NCBI GenBank assembly: GCA_003210025.1
Contig: QCNW01000005.1
Span: 62,001 to 126,000 of the forward strand
From: Pelagibacteraceae bacterium AG-426-M19
GTDB lineage: Bacteria > Pseudomonadota > Alphaproteobacteria > Pelagibacterales > Pelagibacteraceae
Reading direction: 5' to 3'
Length of the DNA: 64,000 bases
The position numbers and the translations under genes are program-made. Each line of letters starts with the position of its first letter. Positions within the stretch are counted from its first letter, which is position 1. This document shows, in pieces, positions 21,285-34,836 of the stretch. The notes beneath the pieces were generated by a model. It was not told where the DNA came from. It worked only from the letters and a program-made list of their open reading frames with translations, and ran no database searches.

Positions 21285-23240
21285 CTAATTGAAGCTGATA
21301 GGGTCAACATCAACTGAAAGTTTCATTCCTTTGGAGAGTTGAAAATCTTTCAATACATCTTTCAATTTTTTCTGAACACTCGATGTTTTTTTTGCCCTTA
21401 TTAATAGTCTATTTCTAAATTTTTGATTAATTCTATATATTGGAGCATTTACTGGTCCTAAAATTTTTGCATCTATAGACTTTGATAAAATATTTTTAAG
21501 TTTTACGGCATCTATATCAAGTTTTTTTTCATTTGATGAAGATAAAATTAAAGCAATAAATCTTTCGTAGGGTGGTAAATTATTCCTCTTTCTTAAATTT
21601 AATTCATTTTCTAGAAATTTAAAAGGATCTTCATTTGTAATTTGATTTATAACTTCAGGTTTTAAATTGTATGTTTGGAAATAAATATTAGCTGGTTTGC
21701 CGGTTCTACCTGCTCTTCCTGATAACTGGTGGTAAAGTTGTAAATTTTTTTCAGTGCTCCTAAGATCATGTCCTTGAGAAGTTAAATCAATATCTAATAC
21801 AACAATACAATTCAATTTTGGAAAGTGAAATCCTTTTGATATTAATTGAGTACCTACAAGAATATCTATTTCACCAGATATAATTTTACTCAATTTATCT
21901 TTGCCAGATGCTTTATTCATTGTGTCGCTAGAAAAAATTATTGTTTTTTTATTAGGAAAGAGGTTTTTAACTTCCTCTGCAATTTTTTCTACACCAGGTC
22001 CACTAAATACAAACTCACAAACATTTCCTTTTTTACAATCTCTATTTAATTTTGAATTATATCCACAGTAATGACACAAAAGAATTTTTTTATTTTTGTG
22101 AAATACTAAATTTATAGAACACCTTGGGCATGTAAAAACATTTAAACATTTTTTACATAAAACATAGGGTGCAAAACCTCTTCTATTTATGAAAAAGAGA
22201 ACTTGATCTTTTTTATTTAAATGCTCTTTTACTTTTTCAAGAGTTTTAAGTGATATAGAACTTTTGGTCGCTAGTTGATTTTGATAAAGATCGATAACAT
22301 GGTGTTTGGGTAAATTTGCACCTTTATATCGATTAAGTAATCTTGAGTAATTATATTTTTTAATTTTAATATTTTCATATGTTTCTATTGATGGAACTGC
22401 AGTTACTAAATTTATTGGAATGTTTTCGTGTTTAGCTCTTGATATTGCCATATCTCTAGCATTATAGATAATTCCTTCATCTTGTTTATAAGATTGATCG
22501 TGCTCTTCATCTACGGTTATCAAACCTAATTTTTTGAATGGCAAAAATAAGGATGATCTTGCTCCGAGTACTACTTTAATTTTTCCTGCTGATAATCCAT
22601 TCCATATAATTTTTCTTTTTTTTGGGCTGACTTTTGAATGCCAAACTGCTGCTTCAAATCCAAAATAAGATTTAAATTTTTTTTCAAACTCATTTGTTAG
22701 TCCTATTTCTGGTAATAAAATTAGAGCTTGCAATCCTATATTTATAATTTTTTCAATAGCTTTAAAATAAACTATTGTTTTTCCTGAACCGGTTGTACCT
22801 TGAAGTAAATGAACTCTAAAACTGGTATCATTTTTGGATAACTCTTTATAGGCTTTATCTTGCTCTTCAGAAAGTTGATAACTTTCTTTTTCATTTGATA
22901 GAGCATATTTTAATAAATCTTTGTCATTTTTTATTTTTAAATTTTCGTCATTAATCAAATGCAGTTTTAAACACATTCCTAGGGGTACAATATTGTAATT
23001 GGAAAACCACTTTAGAAAATTCATTGTCTTTTTACTTAGCGGTTCAATTTCTATTTTTTCAATTATAGATTTTAATTTAAATTCCTTATTATTCTTTTCT
23101 TCAAAAAAATCCCAAATTACACCAATAATATTTTTCTTACCAAATGGAACTTTTACATAATCTCCTGCTTTTAATTTAATATCACTTTCATATGTAAAAG
23201 GATAATCAAAGATATTTGGCAACAAAACTGGATATTTCAT
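21285..23240 (-). CDS. priA: Primosomal protein N' (replication restart helicase)
   Basis: This 651-residue 3'-5' helicase reloads the replisome at stalled forks. The N-terminal DNA-binding domain precedes a helicase core with Walker A GTTGSGKTIVY, DEEH box VDEEHDQSYKQDEG and late motifs SGRAGRTGKP. Zinc-binding Cys pairs are visible (LCKKCLNVFTCPRC and LCHYCGY). One zinc-site segment reads CKKGNVCEF, a slightly irregular spacing. It is shorter than the ~730 residues of E. coli PriA but normal for compact genomes. Confidence 0.94.
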   Translation of the reverse strand: MKYPVLLPNIFDYPFTYESDIKLKAGDYVKVPFGKKNIIGVIWDFFEEKNNKEFKLKSIIEKIEIEPLSKKTMNFLKWFSNYNIVPLGMCLKLHLINDENLKIKNDKDLLKYALSNEKESYQLSEEQDKAYKELSKNDTSFRVHLLQGTTGSGKTIVYFKAIEKIINIGLQALILLPEIGLTNEFEKKFKSYFGFEAAVWHSKVSPKKRKIIWNGLSAGKIKVVLGARSSLFLPFKKLGLITVDEEHDQSYKQDEGIIYNARDMAISRAKHENIPINLVTAVPSIETYENIKIKKYNYSRLLNRYKGANLPKHHVIDLYQNQLATKSSISLKTLEKVKEHLNKKDQVLFFINRRGFAPYVLCKKCLNVFTCPRCSINLVFHKNKKILLCHYCGYNSKLNRDCKKGNVCEFVFSGPGVEKIAEEVKNLFPNKKTIIFSSDTMNKASGKDKLSKIISGEIDILVGTQLISKGFHFPKLNCIVVLDIDLTSQGHDLRSTEKNLQLYHQLSGRAGRTGKPANIYFQTYNLKPEVINQITNEDPFKFLENELNLRKRNNLPPYERFIALILSSSNEKKLDIDAVKLKNILSKSIDAKILGPVNAPIYRINQKFRNRLLIRAKKTSSVQKKLKDVLKDFQLSKGMKLSVDVDPISFN

Positions 23241-23291
23241 AAATATTTAATTTTAGTTTTTTTATATCTTAAAAATATATAAATAGATCAA

Positions 23292-23936
23292 ATGAAATAT
23301 AATTATTACTGGAGAAAATCAGGTTTAAAAAAACCTTATGGGGACAATTTTTTGAGTTTAGTTGAGGAATATAAGCCAAAAAATGTTCTAGAAATTGGTG
23401 TTTTTTGTGGTGTTACATCAAGAAATATATGTGAATTGTTAAAGACAAATTTTGGTAGTGATTTTAGATATTACGGATTAGATTTATTTGGATCTTCTAA
23501 AACATCAAGTGTAGATGAGATCGAACCTAAATTTCTTGAAAATCAAAAGTTTTCGAACCCACTTAAAACTATCTATTATAATTTCATAAAAAAAGAAAAT
23601 TTAAATTCAAAGATATCTGTTCAAAATTTTTTAAAGAAATTTTCGCGAAATATTGAGCTAATAGAAGGAGACACAAGGGTGACTTTAGAAAAAGTTCCTT
23701 TAAGTGAAATTGATTTCGTATTTTTAGATGGAGGCCACAGTTACGATACTGTTTTAAGTGATTTACAAAAACTTTATGACAACATGAAAAATAACTCTAA
23801 AATTGTTTGTGATGATTATGCAGGTATTACAAAAATTGAAAGTGTTGAAAAAGCAATAAAAGATTTCGCAAATAATAATAAAATAAAACTTGAAGAAAAA
23901 TTTAAAAGATTTGCTTTATTGAATGTAGAAGAATAA
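23292..23936 (+). CDS. Class I SAM-dependent methyltransferase, function unknown
   Basis: This 214-residue protein has a Rossmann methyltransferase motif I (NVLEIGVFCGVTSRN) and an acidic motif II end (YYGLDLFG). A later block, EGDTRVTL followed by DFVFLDGGHSYDTVLSD, resembles the Methyltransf_24 family seen near sugar- and lipid-modifying genes. The substrate cannot be read from the sequence. It stands alone on the plus strand between priA (51-nt divergent gap) and lpdA (3-nt convergent gap), so context gives no pathway. Confidence 0.75.
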   Translation: MKYNYYWRKSGLKKPYGDNFLSLVEEYKPKNVLEIGVFCGVTSRNICELLKTNFGSDFRYYGLDLFGSSKTSSVDEIEPKFLENQKFSNPLKTIYYNFIKKENLNSKISVQNFLKKFSRNIELIEGDTRVTLEKVPLSEIDFVFLDGGHSYDTVLSDLQKLYDNMKNNSKIVCDDYAGITKIESVEKAIKDFANNNKIKLEEKFKRFALLNVEE

Positions 23937-23939
23937 TTA

Positions 23940-25337
23940 TTAAGAGTGAATTTGTCTTTTATCTACTGATAATGCTGCTTCTTTTATAGCTTCAGAAAAT
24001 GTTGGGTGTGCGTGACATGTTCTTGCAATATCTTCGGAACTAGCTCCAAATTCCATTGCGACAGCCATCTCAGCTATCATTTCTCCTGCATGAGGACCGA
24101 TAATATGTACACCAAGTACTTTATCAGTTGATTGGTCTGCCAAAATTTTAACAAAACCCTCTGGCTCATCAATTGCTTTGGCTCTTGAATTTGCCATAAA
24201 AGGAAATTTACCAATTTTATAACCTATGTTTTCTTTTTTTAATTGCTCCTCGTTTTTGCCAACATAAGCAACCTCTGGAGATGTATAAACAACTCCAGGA
24301 ATAATATCATAGTTAACATGACCTGATTGGCCTGCTATTAATTCTGCAACTGCAATTCCTTCCTCTTCAGCTTTATGGGCTAACATTGGGCCATCAATAA
24401 CATCACCTATTGCATAAATATTTTTAACATTCGTCTCAAAATTTTTATTTACTTTAACTCTTCCTTTTTCATCTAACTTTACACCTACTTTATCTAAATT
24501 TAAGTTTTTAGTATAAGGTCTTCTTCCTACAGAAATTAAAACAACATCAACATCGTGTTTAACTTTTTGGCCATCATTTTGTGAAGTCTCAACCGTCACA
24601 CTGCTAGAGTTTTTAGTTATTTTATCAACTTTAGTATTAAGGTTAAATTTTATACCTTGTTTCTTTAATATTTTCATAAATTCATTTGAAATATCTCGAT
24701 CCATTCCAGGCGTGATATGATCTAAAAATTCAACGACTGTGACTTCAGTGCCAAGTCTTGACCAAACTGATCCCATTTCCAATCCTATATATCCTCCACC
24801 AACAACAATCATTTTATTGGGGAGTTTGGGAATAGATAGGGCTCCAGTTGAAGAAAGAATTCTCTCTTCATCAAAATCTACTCCAGGCAATGAAACTGGC
24901 TCTGATCCTGTACTTATTATTGTTTTATCAGTTTGAATTATTTTAGTGCCTTCCAAGCCTTCAATTTTTATTGAATTCTCGTTCTCAAATGAACCTTTGC
25001 CTTTAAAATAAGTGACTTTGTTTTTTTTGAATAAAAATTCAATTCCTTTAGTCAAAACTGTTACGGCTTTGTCTTTATTTTTCATCATTTTATCTAAGTT
25101 GAGTTTTATTTCTCCAGTCTCGATTCCAATTTTTTCAAAATTTTTAGCACTGTGAAATTTTTCAGATAAATTAAGCAAACTTTTTGATGGGATACATCCA
25201 ATATTTAAACATGTCCCCCCTAAAGATCCTCTAGACTCTATGCAAGCTGTTTTAAGTCCAAGTTGAGACAATCTAATTGCACAAACATATCCACCAGGGC
25301 CGCCACCGATTACTGTAACATCAAATTTTTCTGACAT
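23940..25337 (-). CDS. lpdA: Dihydrolipoyl dehydrogenase (E3)
   Basis: This 465-residue FAD enzyme reoxidises the lipoyl arms of 2-oxo acid dehydrogenases using NAD+. It has an FAD-binding GGGPGGYVCAIR, the redox disulfide GGTCLNIGCIPSK, a second Rossmann motif VGGGYIGLEMG and the C-terminal His-Glu pair in HAHPTFSEA. It follows sucB by 1 nt, so it is probably the E3 of the 2-oxoglutarate dehydrogenase complex. It may also serve other complexes. Confidence 0.97.
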   Translation of the reverse strand: MSEKFDVTVIGGGPGGYVCAIRLSQLGLKTACIESRGSLGGTCLNIGCIPSKSLLNLSEKFHSAKNFEKIGIETGEIKLNLDKMMKNKDKAVTVLTKGIEFLFKKNKVTYFKGKGSFENENSIKIEGLEGTKIIQTDKTIISTGSEPVSLPGVDFDEERILSSTGALSIPKLPNKMIVVGGGYIGLEMGSVWSRLGTEVTVVEFLDHITPGMDRDISNEFMKILKKQGIKFNLNTKVDKITKNSSSVTVETSQNDGQKVKHDVDVVLISVGRRPYTKNLNLDKVGVKLDEKGRVKVNKNFETNVKNIYAIGDVIDGPMLAHKAEEEGIAVAELIAGQSGHVNYDIIPGVVYTSPEVAYVGKNEEQLKKENIGYKIGKFPFMANSRAKAIDEPEGFVKILADQSTDKVLGVHIIGPHAGEMIAEMAVAMEFGASSEDIARTCHAHPTFSEAIKEAALSVDKRQIHS

Positions 25338-25338
25338 A

Positions 25339-26613
25339 TTATAAATTTAAAAATAACCTTCTTGGATCTTCTAAGTTTTCTTTAACAGTTTTTAAAAAAC
25401 TTACAGATTCTTTTCCATCAATTATTCTGTGATCATAAGACAATGCTAAAAACATTACAGGTCTAGCCTTTATCTCACCATCAACAACAACAGGTCTTTC
25501 AACGATATTATGCATTCCAAGAACTGCTGATTGTGGAGGGTTTAAAATAGGAGTAGATAACATTGATCCATACACACCTCCATTGCTAATTGTAAATGTT
25601 CCACCTTGAAGATCCTCTATAGTAAGACTACCATTTTTTGCTTTGTCTGACAGATCTTTTATGTTTTTTTCAATGTCCGCAAAAGACATTTCATCGGCAT
25701 TTTTTAATACTGGAACTACTAATCCTTTTTCAGTTCCGACTGCAAAGCTCACATTATAATAATTTTTGTAAACCATTTCATCATTTTCAACTTCTGCATT
25801 TATTGCAGGAAATAATTTTAATCCTACTATACAAGCTTTCACAAAAAAAGACATGAAGCCAAGTTTAATTCCATAACTATTTTGGAAATCTTCCTGGTTA
25901 TCTTTTCTCATCGAGATTATATTTGACATATCAACCTCATTAAATGTTGTGAGCATAGCAGCATTGTTTTGAGCCTCTTTTAAACGTTTAGCAATCGTTT
26001 GTCTTAGTCTTGACATTTTGATTCGTTCTTCTTCACCATATTGAATTTTTCTTTCATTAGGTTGAGGGTTAGCTCCCATTAAACTTATTAAATCACCTTT
26101 TAAAATTCTTCCATCTTTACCTGTCCCTTTTACTTCGTCTAAATTAATTTTATTTTCAACAACCATTTTTCTTACAGCAGGAGAAAGTGTTTTATTTTGT
26201 TTAATAGGCTTGGTTTCTTCAACTACATCAGTTAATACCAATGGTTCTTCATCAAGCAATAAAGGTTCTTGAGTTTTTTTTGTATCTTTTTTCTTTTCGA
26301 TTTCTAAATTTATTACATTATTTTTTTCAACGTTTCCTTTAACCGGCTCAGCATCCTTTTCTTCTTTAAGAACACTACCTTCTGAAATCATTCCTAATAC
26401 AGTTCCAACTTCAACAGTATCACCATCTTTTGAGTTGATCTCTGATATAACACCACTCGCAGGTGCAGGAACTTCTAAGTTTACTTTGTCAGTTTCCAAT
26501 TCTACTACAGCTTCATCAGCAACTACGTTATCACCCTTTTTCTTTAACCATTTCGTGACCGTAGCCTCTGTAATACTTTCTCCCAAAGCTGGAACTAATA
26601 TTTTTTCACTCAT
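25339..26613 (-). CDS. sucB: 2-Oxoglutarate dehydrogenase E2 (dihydrolipoyl succinyltransferase)
   Basis: This 424-residue protein has one N-terminal lipoyl domain with the lipoyl-Lys in [14 protein letters not shown] charged linker with an insert of Lys/Glu follows. The E3-binding domain is around 145-185 ([22 protein letters not shown]). The C-terminal acyltransferase domain carries the catalytic His-Asp in [12 protein letters not shown]. It transfers succinyl groups to CoA and forms the core of the complex. sucA is directly upstream and lpdA directly downstream. Confidence 0.97.
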   Translation of the reverse strand: MSEKILVPALGESITEATVTKWLKKKGDNVVADEAVVELETDKVNLEVPAPASGVISEINSKDGDTVEVGTVLGMISEGSVLKEEKDAEPVKGNVEKNNVINLEIEKKKDTKKTQEPLLLDEEPLVLTDVVEETKPIKQNKTLSPAVRKMVVENKINLDEVKGTGKDGRILKGDLISLMGANPQPNERKIQYGEEERIKMSRLRQTIAKRLKEAQNNAAMLTTFNEVDMSNIISMRKDNQEDFQNSYGIKLGFMSFFVKACIVGLKLFPAINAEVENDEMVYKNYYNVSFAVGTEKGLVVPVLKNADEMSFADIEKNIKDLSDKAKNGSLTIEDLQGGTFTISNGGVYGSMLSTPILNPPQSAVLGMHNIVERPVVVDGEIKARPVMFLALSYDHRIIDGKESVSFLKTVKENLEDPRRLFLNL

Positions 26614-29511
26614 TTATTCAAATACTTTATTTATAATTTCTTGTTGTTCAGAATTATGTCTTCTTGCATAACCTGTAGCAGGTGTAGCATCTGGACTTCT
26701 TCCAATGTAAGAAATTGCACTGTTTTTAGCCTTAATAGTCTCTAATGTCCATTGTATATAATCTCTAACAGCAAACCAAGCACCCATATTTTTAGGCTCC
26801 TCTTGGCACCAATAAAATTTTGCATTTTTTGCAAATGGTTTTAGCTCTTTAACCAAACTTTTTGCAGGGAAGGGATATAGTTGTTCAATTCTATACAAAA
26901 TCACATCATTGGTTTTTAGTTTCTCTCTTGCCGCAAGAAGATCAAAGTAAATTTTTCCAGAGCATAATATCACTTTTCTGATTTTTTTGTCGTCTTTTAA
27001 CTTAATAAACCCTTTTTGCTTAATATCTCTAGCATGATCCCATAGCACTCTATGGAAAGAATTTTGTTTACTAAAATCTTCCAAATTTGATACACAATAT
27101 TTATTTCTTAAAAGTGACTTAGGCGTCATTATGACTAAAGGTTTTCTAAAATCACGGTGCATCTGTCTTCTTAAAGCATGAAAATAATTTGCAGGTGTAG
27201 TGCAATTCATAACTTGTAAATTATCATTTGCACATAATTGTAAAAATCTTTCTAATCTCGCAGAGGAGTGCTCTGGGCCTTGTCCTTCATAACCATGGGG
27301 TAATAACATAACCAGTCCTGAGGCTCTTTTCCACTTTCTTTCACCAGATGATATAAATTGATCAATAATTACTTGAGCACCATTTGCAAAATCACCAAAT
27401 TGAGCTTCCCAAATTGTCAATGTATTCGGTTCTACTAAACTGTATCCATATTCAAATCCTAAAACTGCAAGTTCAGATAAAAAACTATCTACAATTTCAA
27501 AATTTTTTTGGTTACTAGATATATTGTTTAAAGGTATGTACCTTGAATTATCAATTTGATTTCTTAAAACTGAGTGTCTTTGACTAAAAGTGCCTCTACC
27601 AGAATCCTGACCTACTAACCTTACTGGGTAACCTTCAACTAATAATGAACCAAATGCTAAAGACTCGGCTGTTGCCCAATCAATACCTGAGCCTTCATCA
27701 ATAGTTTTTTTTCTATTTCCCATAATTTTTGTTATGGTTTTGTGAATATTTTTATCAGTTGGAAAAACGTGTATTCTGTCAGAAATATTATTTAAAATTT
27801 TCAAATCTGATCCAGTTAAACCTCTTTTATCTTTACCTCTTTCGGGTTTATATCTCGACCAAGTTCCCTCAAACCATCTAATTTTAGGTTTATAATCTTT
27901 TGCATTTTTAAATTGATCATCTAATAAATTTTTAAAATCAACAATTTGTTGATCTAAATCTTGTTTCGAAAAAAGTCTTTCATTTACAAGCTTTTCACCA
28001 TAAATTTTAATTGTAGATGGATGAGATCTAATTTTTTTGTACATAAGTGGTTGGGTGAAAGATGGCTCATCTCCCTCATTATGTCCAAATCTTCTGTAAC
28101 ATATTAAATCAATTACAACATCTCTATTAAATTTTAATCTAAACTCAGTTGCTATTCTAGTTGCGTAAACGACTGCCTCGGGATCATCTCCATTAACATG
28201 AATGATTGGTGCATCAACCATTTTACCTACGTCAGAAGGATAAGGGGAAGATCGCGCAAATCTAGGACTTGTTGTAAATCCAATTTGGTTGTTAACAATA
28301 ATATGGATTGTCCCTCCAGTGTTATGACCAGGGAGTCCAGACATTGCAAAGCACTCTGCTACTATTCCTTGTCCTGCAAATGCAGCATCGCCGTGAATTA
28401 ATATTGGTATAACTTTATTTCTTTGTTTGTCTTTGTGGAAAAATTGTTTAGCTCTGGTTTGGCCAAGAACAACAGGATTAACCGCCTCTAAGTGTGAAGG
28501 ATTATCTGTTAAACTTACGTGTACAGGATTTCCATCAAATTCTCTATCAGATGAGGCTCCTAAATGATATTTGACATCTCCAGCACCATCTTCTGATCCA
28601 TCCATTTCACCAGCAAATTCATTAAAAATTCTTTTATAAGATTTTTGTAAAACGTTTGCTAAAACATTTAGTCTTCCTCTATGTGACATTCCTATTTTAA
28701 CTTCTTTTATTTTAGATTGTCCTCCAATTTTTATAATTTGCTCAAGAGCAGGTATTAGACTTTCTCCGCCATCTAAACCAAATCTTTTAGTACCAACATA
28801 TTTTGTATTTAAAAATTTTTCAAAGCCCTCTGCTTGTATTAGTTTATTTAAAATCGCTTGCTTTCCATTTTTTGTAAACTTGAGTGCATTTTCGTCTTTT
28901 TCAACCCTATCTCTAAACCACATTCTCTCAGTTGGATTTGAAATATGCATATATTCATAACCTATAGGACCACAATAAGTTTTTTTTAAAAACTTGAGTA
29001 TTTCTCTAATATTTGCACTTTTTTTATTTATTATTCCGTTAAGAAAAATTTCTTTGTCATAATCTTCTTTTTTAAAACCATAGTACTCAGGATGTAATTC
29101 GTCTAAATATTCTGACTTCATCAATTCTAAAGGATCTAATTTTGATAATAGATGTCCCCTTAGCCGATAAGCTCTTATCAAGGCTACAGCACTTATTGAA
29201 TTTTTATTTGAATTTGCAATTACTTGGAAATTAAACTTGCTGGAGTTATCTTTGTTTTTTTCGTTTTCTTTAGCTGTTTTCTCGACATCCTCAATATTAA
29301 TTTTTTTTGAAAAAGGTTTCCACGACGGTCCATTTATCTCGTCGACTAATATCTTCATATCCTCATCTACACTTGAGAAATATTCAATCCAACTTTCAGA
29401 GAGAGATGGATCTTTATTTATAAATTTTACATACATTTCTTCAATAAATGCACTATTGGCCTTATTTAAAAACGATGTTTTTTTATATTCCAGATTTTTA
29501 GGAGAGCTCAT
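26614..29511 (-). CDS. sucA: 2-Oxoglutarate dehydrogenase E1
   Basis: This 965-residue thiamine-diphosphate enzyme decarboxylates 2-oxoglutarate in the TCA cycle. Landmarks are the N-terminal E2-binding segment, GMSHRGRLNVLANV, the TPP motif GDAAFAGQG with NNQIGFTT, and the C-terminal domain with GQDSGRGTFSQRHSV and PHGYEGQGPEHSSAR. It lies 30 nt after sucD and abuts sucB. Length is normal for the family. Confidence 0.98.
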   Translation of the reverse strand: MSSPKNLEYKKTSFLNKANSAFIEEMYVKFINKDPSLSESWIEYFSSVDEDMKILVDEINGPSWKPFSKKINIEDVEKTAKENEKNKDNSSKFNFQVIANSNKNSISAVALIRAYRLRGHLLSKLDPLELMKSEYLDELHPEYYGFKKEDYDKEIFLNGIINKKSANIREILKFLKKTYCGPIGYEYMHISNPTERMWFRDRVEKDENALKFTKNGKQAILNKLIQAEGFEKFLNTKYVGTKRFGLDGGESLIPALEQIIKIGGQSKIKEVKIGMSHRGRLNVLANVLQKSYKRIFNEFAGEMDGSEDGAGDVKYHLGASSDREFDGNPVHVSLTDNPSHLEAVNPVVLGQTRAKQFFHKDKQRNKVIPILIHGDAAFAGQGIVAECFAMSGLPGHNTGGTIHIIVNNQIGFTTSPRFARSSPYPSDVGKMVDAPIIHVNGDDPEAVVYATRIATEFRLKFNRDVVIDLICYRRFGHNEGDEPSFTQPLMYKKIRSHPSTIKIYGEKLVNERLFSKQDLDQQIVDFKNLLDDQFKNAKDYKPKIRWFEGTWSRYKPERGKDKRGLTGSDLKILNNISDRIHVFPTDKNIHKTITKIMGNRKKTIDEGSGIDWATAESLAFGSLLVEGYPVRLVGQDSGRGTFSQRHSVLRNQIDNSRYIPLNNISSNQKNFEIVDSFLSELAVLGFEYGYSLVEPNTLTIWEAQFGDFANGAQVIIDQFISSGERKWKRASGLVMLLPHGYEGQGPEHSSARLERFLQLCANDNLQVMNCTTPANYFHALRRQMHRDFRKPLVIMTPKSLLRNKYCVSNLEDFSKQNSFHRVLWDHARDIKQKGFIKLKDDKKIRKVILCSGKIYFDLLAAREKLKTNDVILYRIEQLYPFPAKSLVKELKPFAKNAKFYWCQEEPKNMGAWFAVRDYIQWTLETIKAKNSAISYIGRSPDATPATGYARRHNSEQQEIINKVFE

Positions 29512-29541
29512 TTTATTTTCTTATAATACTAAATTTTGTTT

Positions 29542-30417
29542 TCAATTGGACAATTTATTTAACAATGTTTTTCCAATTTCTGAAGGTGATGTGGCTACTT
29601 CTATGCCACAATCTTCCATTTTTTTGATCTTATCTTTAGCCCCACCTTTACCACCTGATATTATGGCCCCTGCATGTCCCATTCTTCTACCCGGTGGTGC
29701 TGTAACTCCTGCAATAAAACCAACCATGGGTTTTTTTATTTCGTGATTTTTTATAAATTCAGCTGCTTCTTCTTCAGCTGATCCACCTATTTCACCAATC
29801 ATTAAAATTGATTTAGTTTCCTCGTCTTTTAAAAATAAATCTAAGCAATCAATAAAATTTGTGCCATTGATTGGATCACCACCTATACCTATACATGTTG
29901 ATTGCCCCAAATCATTTTCTGTAGTTTGTGCGACAGCCTCGTAGGTCAAAGTTCCGGATCTTGATACAATACCAACAGAACCCTTTTTATGTATATTTCC
30001 TGGCATTATCCCGATCTTGCATTCATCGGGAGTGATTATCCCTGGACAATTGGGACCGATTAATCTTGATTTTGAATTAAGTAACTTTTTTTTGACCTTA
30101 ATCATATCAAGAACTGGTATTCCCTCAGTGATACAAACAATTAATTCTAAGTTAGCTTCAATGGCTTCTATGATTGCTGCAGATGCAAATTTCGCAGGAA
30201 CATAAATCATAGTTGCGTTGGCACCAGTTTTATCGACTGCTTCCTTTACTGTATTAAATACTGGTCTATCTAGATGAGTTTGACCACCTTTTTTTGGTGT
30301 AACTCCTCCGACTAAATTTGTTCCATATTTAATTGCTTGCTCCGAATGAAAGGTTCCATGACTACCCGTAAAACCTTGGCAAATTAACTTTGTGTTTTTA
30401 TTAACTAAAACTGACAT
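29542..30417 (-). CDS. sucD: Succinyl-CoA synthetase alpha subunit
   Basis: This 291-residue subunit carries the CoA-binding Rossmann-like domain ([13 protein letters not shown]) and the phosphohistidine. The His is in [14 protein letters not shown] near residue 247. With SucC it converts succinyl-CoA to succinate with ATP or GTP formation. It follows sucC immediately with no gap, as in most Alphaproteobacteria. Confidence 0.97.
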   Translation of the reverse strand: MSVLVNKNTKLICQGFTGSHGTFHSEQAIKYGTNLVGGVTPKKGGQTHLDRPVFNTVKEAVDKTGANATMIYVPAKFASAAIIEAIEANLELIVCITEGIPVLDMIKVKKKLLNSKSRLIGPNCPGIITPDECKIGIMPGNIHKKGSVGIVSRSGTLTYEAVAQTTENDLGQSTCIGIGGDPINGTNFIDCLDLFLKDEETKSILMIGEIGGSAEEEAAEFIKNHEIKKPMVGFIAGVTAPPGRRMGHAGAIISGGKGGAKDKIKKMEDCGIEVATSPSEIGKTLLNKLSN

Positions 30418-31578
30418 TTATTTAATAGCCTCTACAATTTTTTTAGCAGCATCTGATAAATCAGAAGCAGAAATTAACTCAAGACCTGAATTATCAAGTA
30501 TTTTTTTTCCCTCTTCAAAATTTGTTCCGGCCAATCTTACAACTAAAGGAACATTCATTTTTATTTCTTTTGCTGCATCCACAACACCTTGGGCAAGAAC
30601 ATCACATCTCATTATTCCCCCAAAAATATTAATCAATATTCCTTTAACATTTTTATCTGATAAAATTATTTTAAAAGCAGCTGCCACTTTTTCTTTAGAA
30701 GCCCCACCACCAACATCTAAAAAATTTGCTGGTTCCTTTCCATATAATTTAATTATGTCCATAGTTGCCATTGCAAGCCCAGCTCCATTAACCATGCATC
30801 CAATTGTTCCATCAAGTTTAATATATGCTAAATCATGCTTACTAGCTTCTATCTCTGTTTCTTCTTCTTCATTGAGGTCTCTCAACTCAATTAGCTCTGG
30901 ATGTCTGAATAAAGCATTTCCATCAAAATTCATTTTTGCATCTAAACAAATCAGCTCTTTTTCTTTTGTTAAAATTAAAGGATTAATTTCAATTAAATTA
31001 GCATCTGTTTCTATAAATAATTTGTATATGGACTTGATTAGACTAATTCCTTGTTCTTTTGTTTCTTCATCTAGATTAAAAATACTTATTATTTTATTAC
31101 AATTTTCATCAGATATTTCGTTATCTAAATCTACTTTCGTTGTTAAAATTTTCTCAGGAGATTTGATTGCGACTTCTTCTATATCCATACCCCCTTGATC
31201 ACTTGAGATAAAAGCTATCTTTGAGCTTGTACGATCTACAACGCAAGACAAATAAAATTCTTTTTCAATATTAGATGAAACTTCGACATATAATCTTTTT
31301 ACAATTCTTCCACTAGGTCCTGTCTGATGAGTGATTAATTTTTTTCCAAGCAAGGATTTTGCCTCTGTTTCAAGACTATTTAAATCATTTACTATTTTAA
31401 CTCCACCAGCTTTACCTCTGCCTCCAGCATGAATTTGTGCTTTCAACACATATTTATCAGTTTTAAGATTTTTAGCTTTTTCCAATAATTCATATACATC
31501 TAGAGCATAAACTCCATCCGGAACTTTAGCTCCATATTTTCTAAGTATATTCTTTGCTTGGTGTTCGTGAATATTCAT
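30418..31578 (-). CDS. sucC: Succinyl-CoA synthetase beta subunit
   Basis: This 386-residue subunit has the ATP-grasp N-terminus [17 protein letters not shown] and [14 protein letters not shown]. The later blocks [25 protein letters not shown] ([10 protein letters not shown]) and [13 protein letters not shown] are diagnostic. It provides nucleotide specificity and the succinate site. It lies 3 nt after mdh and directly before sucD. Confidence 0.97.
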   Translation of the reverse strand: MNIHEHQAKNILRKYGAKVPDGVYALDVYELLEKAKNLKTDKYVLKAQIHAGGRGKAGGVKIVNDLNSLETEAKSLLGKKLITHQTGPSGRIVKRLYVEVSSNIEKEFYLSCVVDRTSSKIAFISSDQGGMDIEEVAIKSPEKILTTKVDLDNEISDENCNKIISIFNLDEETKEQGISLIKSIYKLFIETDANLIEINPLILTKEKELICLDAKMNFDGNALFRHPELIELRDLNEEEETEIEASKHDLAYIKLDGTIGCMVNGAGLAMATMDIIKLYGKEPANFLDVGGGASKEKVAAAFKIILSDKNVKGILINIFGGIMRCDVLAQGVVDAAKEIKMNVPLVVRLAGTNFEEGKKILDNSGLELISASDLSDAAKKIVEAIK

Positions 31579-31581
31579 TAA

Positions 31582-34042
<2,461 letters not shown>

Positions 34043-34062
34043 GGATGTATTTAAATAAGTAA

Positions 34063-34836
34063 TTATGTGGTTGCAAGCATTTTCTTTATCTCAGCAATAG
34101 CTTTTGCTGGATTTAATCCTTTTGGACATGCGTTAGTGCAGTTCAAAATCGTATGGCATCTATAAAGCTTAAGTTCATCTGCAACCTTTTGAAGTCTTTC
34201 CTTTCTATCTTCGTCTCTGCTATCCATTATCCATCTATAAGCTTGTAACAAAACTGCAGGACCTAAATACTTATCACCATTCCACCAATAACTAGGACAT
34301 GAAGTAGAACAACAAGCACACATTATGCATTCATAAGCTCCATCAAGTTTAGCTCTATCTTCTGGAGATTGATGAATTTCTGTTGTTTCACTTTTTGAAT
34401 TATTTTTTAACCAAGGTTCAATGGATTGGTATTGTTTATATAATCCACTTAAGTCTCCTATTAAATCTTTTTTTACTTTTAAGTGAGGCAAAGGATATAT
34501 ATCTATATCTCCCTTAATTTCTGCATGTGGCTTAGTACATGCAAGACCATTTTTTCCACCCATATTCATTGCACATGAACCACAAACTCCATGCGCACAA
34601 GATCTTCTATATGCAAGTGTTGGATCAATTTCGTTTTTAATTTTATTTAGTATATCTAAAACTTTAGATGGACAATTGTCCATATCTACTTCATATGTGT
34701 CTATCCTTGGGTTCTCTCCAGTGGTTGGATCCCATCTATAAACATTTACTTTTCTAATATTCTTTGAACCAGTTTTGTCTTTAAAATATTTACCTTTATT
34801 AACTTTTGAGTTTTGTGGTAAATTTAATTGAACCAT
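34063..34836 (-). CDS. sdhB: Succinate dehydrogenase iron-sulfur subunit
   Basis: This 257-residue subunit carries three Fe-S clusters. The [2Fe-2S] ligands are in [15 protein letters not shown] and the later Cys of GLACTKPH. The [4Fe-4S] and [3Fe-4S] ligands are in [16 protein letters not shown] and [16 protein letters not shown]. It passes electrons from SdhA to quinone. It is coupled to sdhA by a TAATG overlap and is followed 20 nt later by mmsA. Confidence 0.97.
   Translation of the reverse strand: MVQLNLPQNSKVNKGKYFKDKTGSKNIRKVNVYRWDPTTGENPRIDTYEVDMDNCPSKVLDILNKIKNEIDPTLAYRRSCAHGVCGSCAMNMGGKNGLACTKPHAEIKGDIDIYPLPHLKVKKDLIGDLSGLYKQYQSIEPWLKNNSKSETTEIHQSPEDRAKLDGAYECIMCACCSTSCPSYWWNGDKYLGPAVLLQAYRWIMDSRDEDRKERLQKVADELKLYRCHTILNCTNACPKGLNPAKAIAEIKKMLATT

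Noticed and set aside
29237..29746. 169-codon plus-strand frame across sucA and sucD
   Set aside because: Spans the 5' end of sucA and the 3' end of sucD in antisense; both genes are certain.
30392..31198. 268-codon plus-strand frame opposite sucC
   Set aside because: Antisense shadow of sucC, with Ser/Ile/Leu-rich low-information sequence and no recognisable motif.
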